A DNA stretch of 64,000 bases. Origin: Saprospiraceae bacterium. GTDB taxonomy: Bacteria > Bacteroidota > Bacteroidia > Chitinophagales > Saprospiraceae. The stretch spans positions 103,767 through 167,766 of the forward strand of contig JAEUUP010000113.1 of NCBI GenBank assembly GCA_016787525.1, written 5' to 3'. Made by a program: the position numbers and the translations under genes. The notes below the pieces were generated by a model, which searched no databases, was not told the DNA's origin, and was given only the letters and a program-made list of their open reading frames with translations. This document shows positions 61,618 to 64,000 of this stretch, piece by piece. The number at the start of each line of letters is the position of its first letter. Position 1 is the stretch's first letter.

Positions 61618-62550
61618 ATGAATCATTTTTTTAAACTACTAATTGTCCTATTTGCCCTCCCCAATCACTCGTTGTCTGCCCAATCGCAGGCAAATGCGGG
61701 TAAAAAAACTCAAAATAAGACAGTAGCGACTCCTAAACCCAAGCCGACCAGCCCGTCGCATCAAGACATATTCAATCTAAAAATGCAAATGCCTCGACCC
61801 CTCAGTATGGCACAAGGTGTGGTGGCAATGGGGTCAACTTTTATTGGCAACCCTTACCCCAAAGCGAATGCAGACACCAGCCGCCGAACAGTAACGGGTC
61901 AAGTTGTGTTACAACCCATTCAGAAAGAAGTTTTGGTTGTTAACCTAAAAAAATTCGATTGTGTAACGTTTGTCGAGTCTATGATTGCACTCACTCAAAC
62001 ACAACGCGATTCGTTCAAGTCATTCGATTTATTCAAAAAGAAACTCACACAGGTACGCTATCGCAATGCTCAAATTGACTATGCGGCTCGTTTGCACTAT
62101 TTCAGCGATTGGTTGTATGAAAATGAGCAACATGGTATCTTGACAAATATAACCAAAGACATAGGTGGCGAGCGATTCCACAAGATTGTCAATTATATGA
62201 GTACGAAGCGCGATACTTTTTATGGCAATATGGCAGACCCAACGACCTTCAATACCATGAAAGAAATAGAGAAAAACATAACTTTGCGCGAAAAATGGTA
62301 CATTCCGAAGGAAAAAGTGGCTGCTATTGAGTCAAAACTTAAAGAAGGTGACATCATCGGCATCACTAATATTACTGAGGGGATGGACATGGCTCATGCA
62401 GGTATTGTCATTTTTGTCAGCGGGCGAGCGCATTTGCTTCACGCTTCATCGCAATTTCAGCAAGTGGTCATTTCCGATGTGCCTTTGGTAGATTATCTGA
62501 AACGCAACAAATTGCAAACTGGTATTATGGTTGGGCGATTGAAGGAATAA
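61618..62550 (+). CDS. DUF1460 (NlpC/P60-like) secreted protein
   Basis: A 310-residue exported protein. Signal peptide to about residue 21, a basic linker (KPKPTSPSHQD), then the DUF1460 domain: LKKFDCVTFVESMIALTQ carries the catalytic cysteine (about residue 117), and MDMAHAGIVIF (about 265) carries the histidine. The fold is the NlpC/P60-type cysteine peptidase; related structures cut cell-wall peptides. Two dispersed elements: RPLSMAQ before the catalytic domain and NITEGMDMAH, directly next to the active-site histidine. It is followed by the helicase gene after one base. Confidence 0.9.
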   Translation: MNHFFKLLIVLFALPNHSLSAQSQANAGKKTQNKTVATPKPKPTSPSHQDIFNLKMQMPRPLSMAQGVVAMGSTFIGNPYPKANADTSRRTVTGQVVLQPIQKEVLVVNLKKFDCVTFVESMIALTQTQRDSFKSFDLFKKKLTQVRYRNAQIDYAARLHYFSDWLYENEQHGILTNITKDIGGERFHKIVNYMSTKRDTFYGNMADPTTFNTMKEIEKNITLREKWYIPKEKVAAIESKLKEGDIIGITNITEGMDMAHAGIVIFVSGRAHLLHASSQFQQVVISDVPLVDYLKRNKLQTGIMVGRLKE

Positions 62551-62551
62551 T

Positions 62552-64000
62552 ATGGAAAAATTAAGCGAATTAGAACGCCTGCGAGAACTCCTCGCCCTCG
62601 AAAAAAAAGCCGACCTTGAGTTTTTCAAAACGGTCATCCAAAATAAGCCCTTGGAACAACGCAGAGCCGATGGTTTTACTTGGTTTCCACTGAGAATTGT
62701 GCGGACAGGCTACACATTTGGCGACCGAGCCTTTGTTGTTGTCGAACGCAACGGCAATCCCGACGACCCTCATCAATTCAGAGCGGGTAATGTGGTTCAG
62801 ATTTTCACCAATGACAAAACCAATACTCATGCTGAGAAGTCGGGTGTGATAAATTATGTCCACAAAAATCAAATGTACGTCATTTTAAACTCAAAAGACT
62901 TACCCGATTGGCTCAACGATGGACAAATTGGGGTTGATTTACTGTTCGATGACCGTACTTATACCGAAATGGAAAAAGCCATTGACAAAGTGATGAAAGC
63001 CAAAGGCGACCGTTTGGCGGCTTTGCGCGATATTCTTTTAGGCTTCAAATCTTCCGAAAACCATCCATCCAATGCCCCCCTAAGTATGCCACGACTCAAT
63101 GAGAGCCAAAATCTCGCTGTACGTCAAATTATGGACAACCGCGACATTGCCATCGTGCATGGCCCTCCAGGTACAGGCAAAACGACAACACTGGTGGCAG
63201 CCGTTAAGAAGTTGACGGAAACTGAAAACACCATTTTGGTCACAGCCCCTTCCAACACGGCTGCCGACTTGCTGACGGAGCGGCTCATCTCAGAGCATCT
63301 ATCTGTAGTACGCATTGGTAATATTTCACGCATTGACGAAACCATTGTGCGGCATACACTTGAAGGGCAACTATCGGCTCATCCAGAAGCTAAAAACATC
63401 AAAAAAATAAAGATAAAAGCCGCAGAATTGCGTCGCATCGCCCGTACCTATAAACGCAAATTCGGTTATGAGGAAAAAACACAGCGTGACTTGTTGCTCA
63501 AAGAAGCCCGAGAGATGGCCGCTTGGGCGAATGACCTCGAACAAAGGTTGATTGACGAGATACTCGATGGGGCGCATGTCATCACTTGCACATTGGTGGG
63601 TTCGGCGCATCCGATTTTGGACAATCGGAAGTTTCGCACGGTTTTCATTGACGAAGCGGCGCAAGCCCTTGAGCCTGCGACTTGGATTCCGATACTGAAA
63701 GCCTCGCGTGTGGTCTTAGCTGGCGACCCATTCCAATTACCGCCAACAGTGAAATCCAATGAAGCAAAAAAGCAGGGTTTCGATGTGACTTTGATAGAAA
63801 AAAGTATTCAATATCTCGATTCTGTCAATTTTTTGGATGTACAATACCGTATGAATCAAACGATTATGGGTTTTTCTAATCGTCAATTTTATGATAATTT
63901 ACTGAAAGCACACCCCTCAGTATCTGACCGTGTTTTGACTAATTTTCAAGATGAAAAATCTATTGTATTCATTGACACCGCTGGTTGTGGCTTCGATGAA
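62552..64000 (+). CDS. SF1B helicase (Upf1/IGHMBP2-like), truncated by window end
   Basis: At least 483 residues visible, open to the end of the window. Start ATG 62552, two bases after the DUF1460 stop, so likely co-transcribed. An N-terminal oligonucleotide-binding-like domain (1-185) leads to the helicase core: motif Q and Walker A AIVHGPPGTGKTTTLVAAV (about 207-225), motif Ia TAPSNTAADLL, a stalk of charged helices, motif II VFIDEAAQALEP and motif III VLAGDPFQLPPTV, then FLDVQYRMNQTI. This is the layout of IGHMBP2-type RNA/DNA helicases. A dispersed element is read as HPSVSDR at 63913, and a degenerate one at 63077. Confidence 0.9.
   Translation, partial: MEKLSELERLRELLALEKKADLEFFKTVIQNKPLEQRRADGFTWFPLRIVRTGYTFGDRAFVVVERNGNPDDPHQFRAGNVVQIFTNDKTNTHAEKSGVINYVHKNQMYVILNSKDLPDWLNDGQIGVDLLFDDRTYTEMEKAIDKVMKAKGDRLAALRDILLGFKSSENHPSNAPLSMPRLNESQNLAVRQIMDNRDIAIVHGPPGTGKTTTLVAAVKKLTETENTILVTAPSNTAADLLTERLISEHLSVVRIGNISRIDETIVRHTLEGQLSAHPEAKNIKKIKIKAAELRRIARTYKRKFGYEEKTQRDLLLKEAREMAAWANDLEQRLIDEILDGAHVITCTLVGSAHPILDNRKFRTVFIDEAAQALEPATWIPILKASRVVLAGDPFQLPPTVKSNEAKKQGFDVTLIEKSIQYLDSVNFLDVQYRMNQTIMGFSNRQFYDNLLKAHPSVSDRVLTNFQDEKSIVFIDTAGCGFDE

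Larger units (their letters stand above)
1403..63922. repeat. Dispersed short element TACTGAGGGG(G), about 69 copies
   Basis: Core ACTGAGGGG, consensus TACTGAGGGGGTA. Starts on the + strand: 1403, 2928, 3795, 9605, 10510, 12401, 13220, 14735, 15140, 15420, 15880, 17017, 17889, 19206, 20463, 26624, 27931, 29585, 30395, 32223, 34285, 34519, 37043, 38818, 41333, 45490, 46948, 48228, 50171, 52081, 53137, 54790, 59917, 61421, 62373. Reverse complement (first C of the run): 2727, 4343, 5466, 6974, 9382, 14293, 16422, 20868, 21437, 22648, 23541, 25684, 28544, 36151, 37470, 38269, 39591, 41827, 43309, 44203, 44625, 44886, 47928, 51577, 53417, 54099, 56568, 56820, 57755, 59650, 60514, 60958, 61798, 63913. 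The G run is 4 (24 copies), 5 (33) or 6-8 (12). 61 copies lie in genes and 8 between them. Hand count, so a few may be missed. Confidence 0.95.

Noticed and set aside
1403..63922. The dispersed element as a transposon or MITE
   Set aside because: Copies are 9-13 bp with no longer shared flanks, no terminal repeats beyond TAC/GTA, and substitute residues in place.
1403..63922. The element as a Chi, KOPS or other polar chromosome signal
   Set aside because: Orientation is balanced (35 to 34) and shows no link with gene strand (34 G-rich versus 27 C-rich on the coding strand); polar motifs should be skewed. The window is short, so this needs the whole genome.

Overview
The window comes from a chromosome of a Bacteroidota bacterium, probably a gliding or environmental lineage in the Cytophagia/Saprospiria/Chitinophagia range; I cannot place the genus. 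The evidence is a short primary sigma factor without region 1.1, promoter elements of the TTG-N19-21-TAnnTTTG type, Type IX secretion C-terminal sorting domains, a gliding-motility-associated C-terminal domain, SprB-like and HYR repeats, several TonB-dependent or related outer-membrane barrels, and families largely confined to this phylum (DUF2911, DUF4920, DUF3500, GH3-like). I see about 53 protein genes, one tRNA-Met(CAT), a candidate 6S-like RNA and many hairpin terminators. I found no prophage, insertion sequence, CRISPR array or rRNA.

Layout. 0-13 kb: envelope and housekeeping genes (barrel protein, SRPBCC protein, OppC-like permease, LptB, DUF2911, FkbM methyltransferase, a CBM48 protein with a histone-like tail, RpoD, START-like protein, LysE exporter, acyltransferase, ECF sigma with a small membrane partner, PdxA). 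13-25 kb: secreted LVIVD-repeat protein, fused branched-chain 2-oxoacid dehydrogenase E1, LPS-type glycosyltransferase, TonB receptor, SF2 helicase with a charged coil, DUF3500 protein. 25-31 kb: an operon of HupE-like transporter, LytS-type kinase, LytTR regulator and TonB receptor, which looks like a regulated uptake locus. 31-42 kb: GATase-like secreted protein, lysoplasmalogenase, a glutamine amidotransferase plus ATP-grasp-like pair, tRNA and ncRNA, HD protein, DUF4920 lipoprotein, Gfo/Idh oxidoreductase, outer-membrane barrel, HisIE, Xth. 43-64 kb: large T9SS adhesin, TlpA thioredoxin, WG-repeat protein, DprA-AroE-YraN, ECF sigma with putative anti-sigma, BatC-like TPR protein, PLC/nuclease-like protein, GH3-like protein, gliding-type surface protein, acyl-CoA dehydrogenase, GT-C-like membrane protein, DUF1460 protein, and the start of an SF1 helicase.

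The most striking signal is not a gene. A short element, consensus TACTGAGGGGGTA (core ACTGAGGGG), occurs about 69 times by my reading, roughly once per 0.9 kb, in balanced orientation (35 forward, 34 reverse), inside genes and between them. About half a copy of a 9-mer would be expected by chance on both strands at even base composition. Inside genes it is read in five of six frames as TEG, LRG, PLS, PSV or PQY; the sixth frame would hit TGA. It sits at permissive places (loops, linkers, signal peptides, a terminator loop) and replaces residues in place rather than inserting. This is the pattern of a DNA uptake signal (Haemophilus USS, Neisseria DUS) or of a HIP1-type iterated motif. To my knowledge no such system is described in Bacteroidota.
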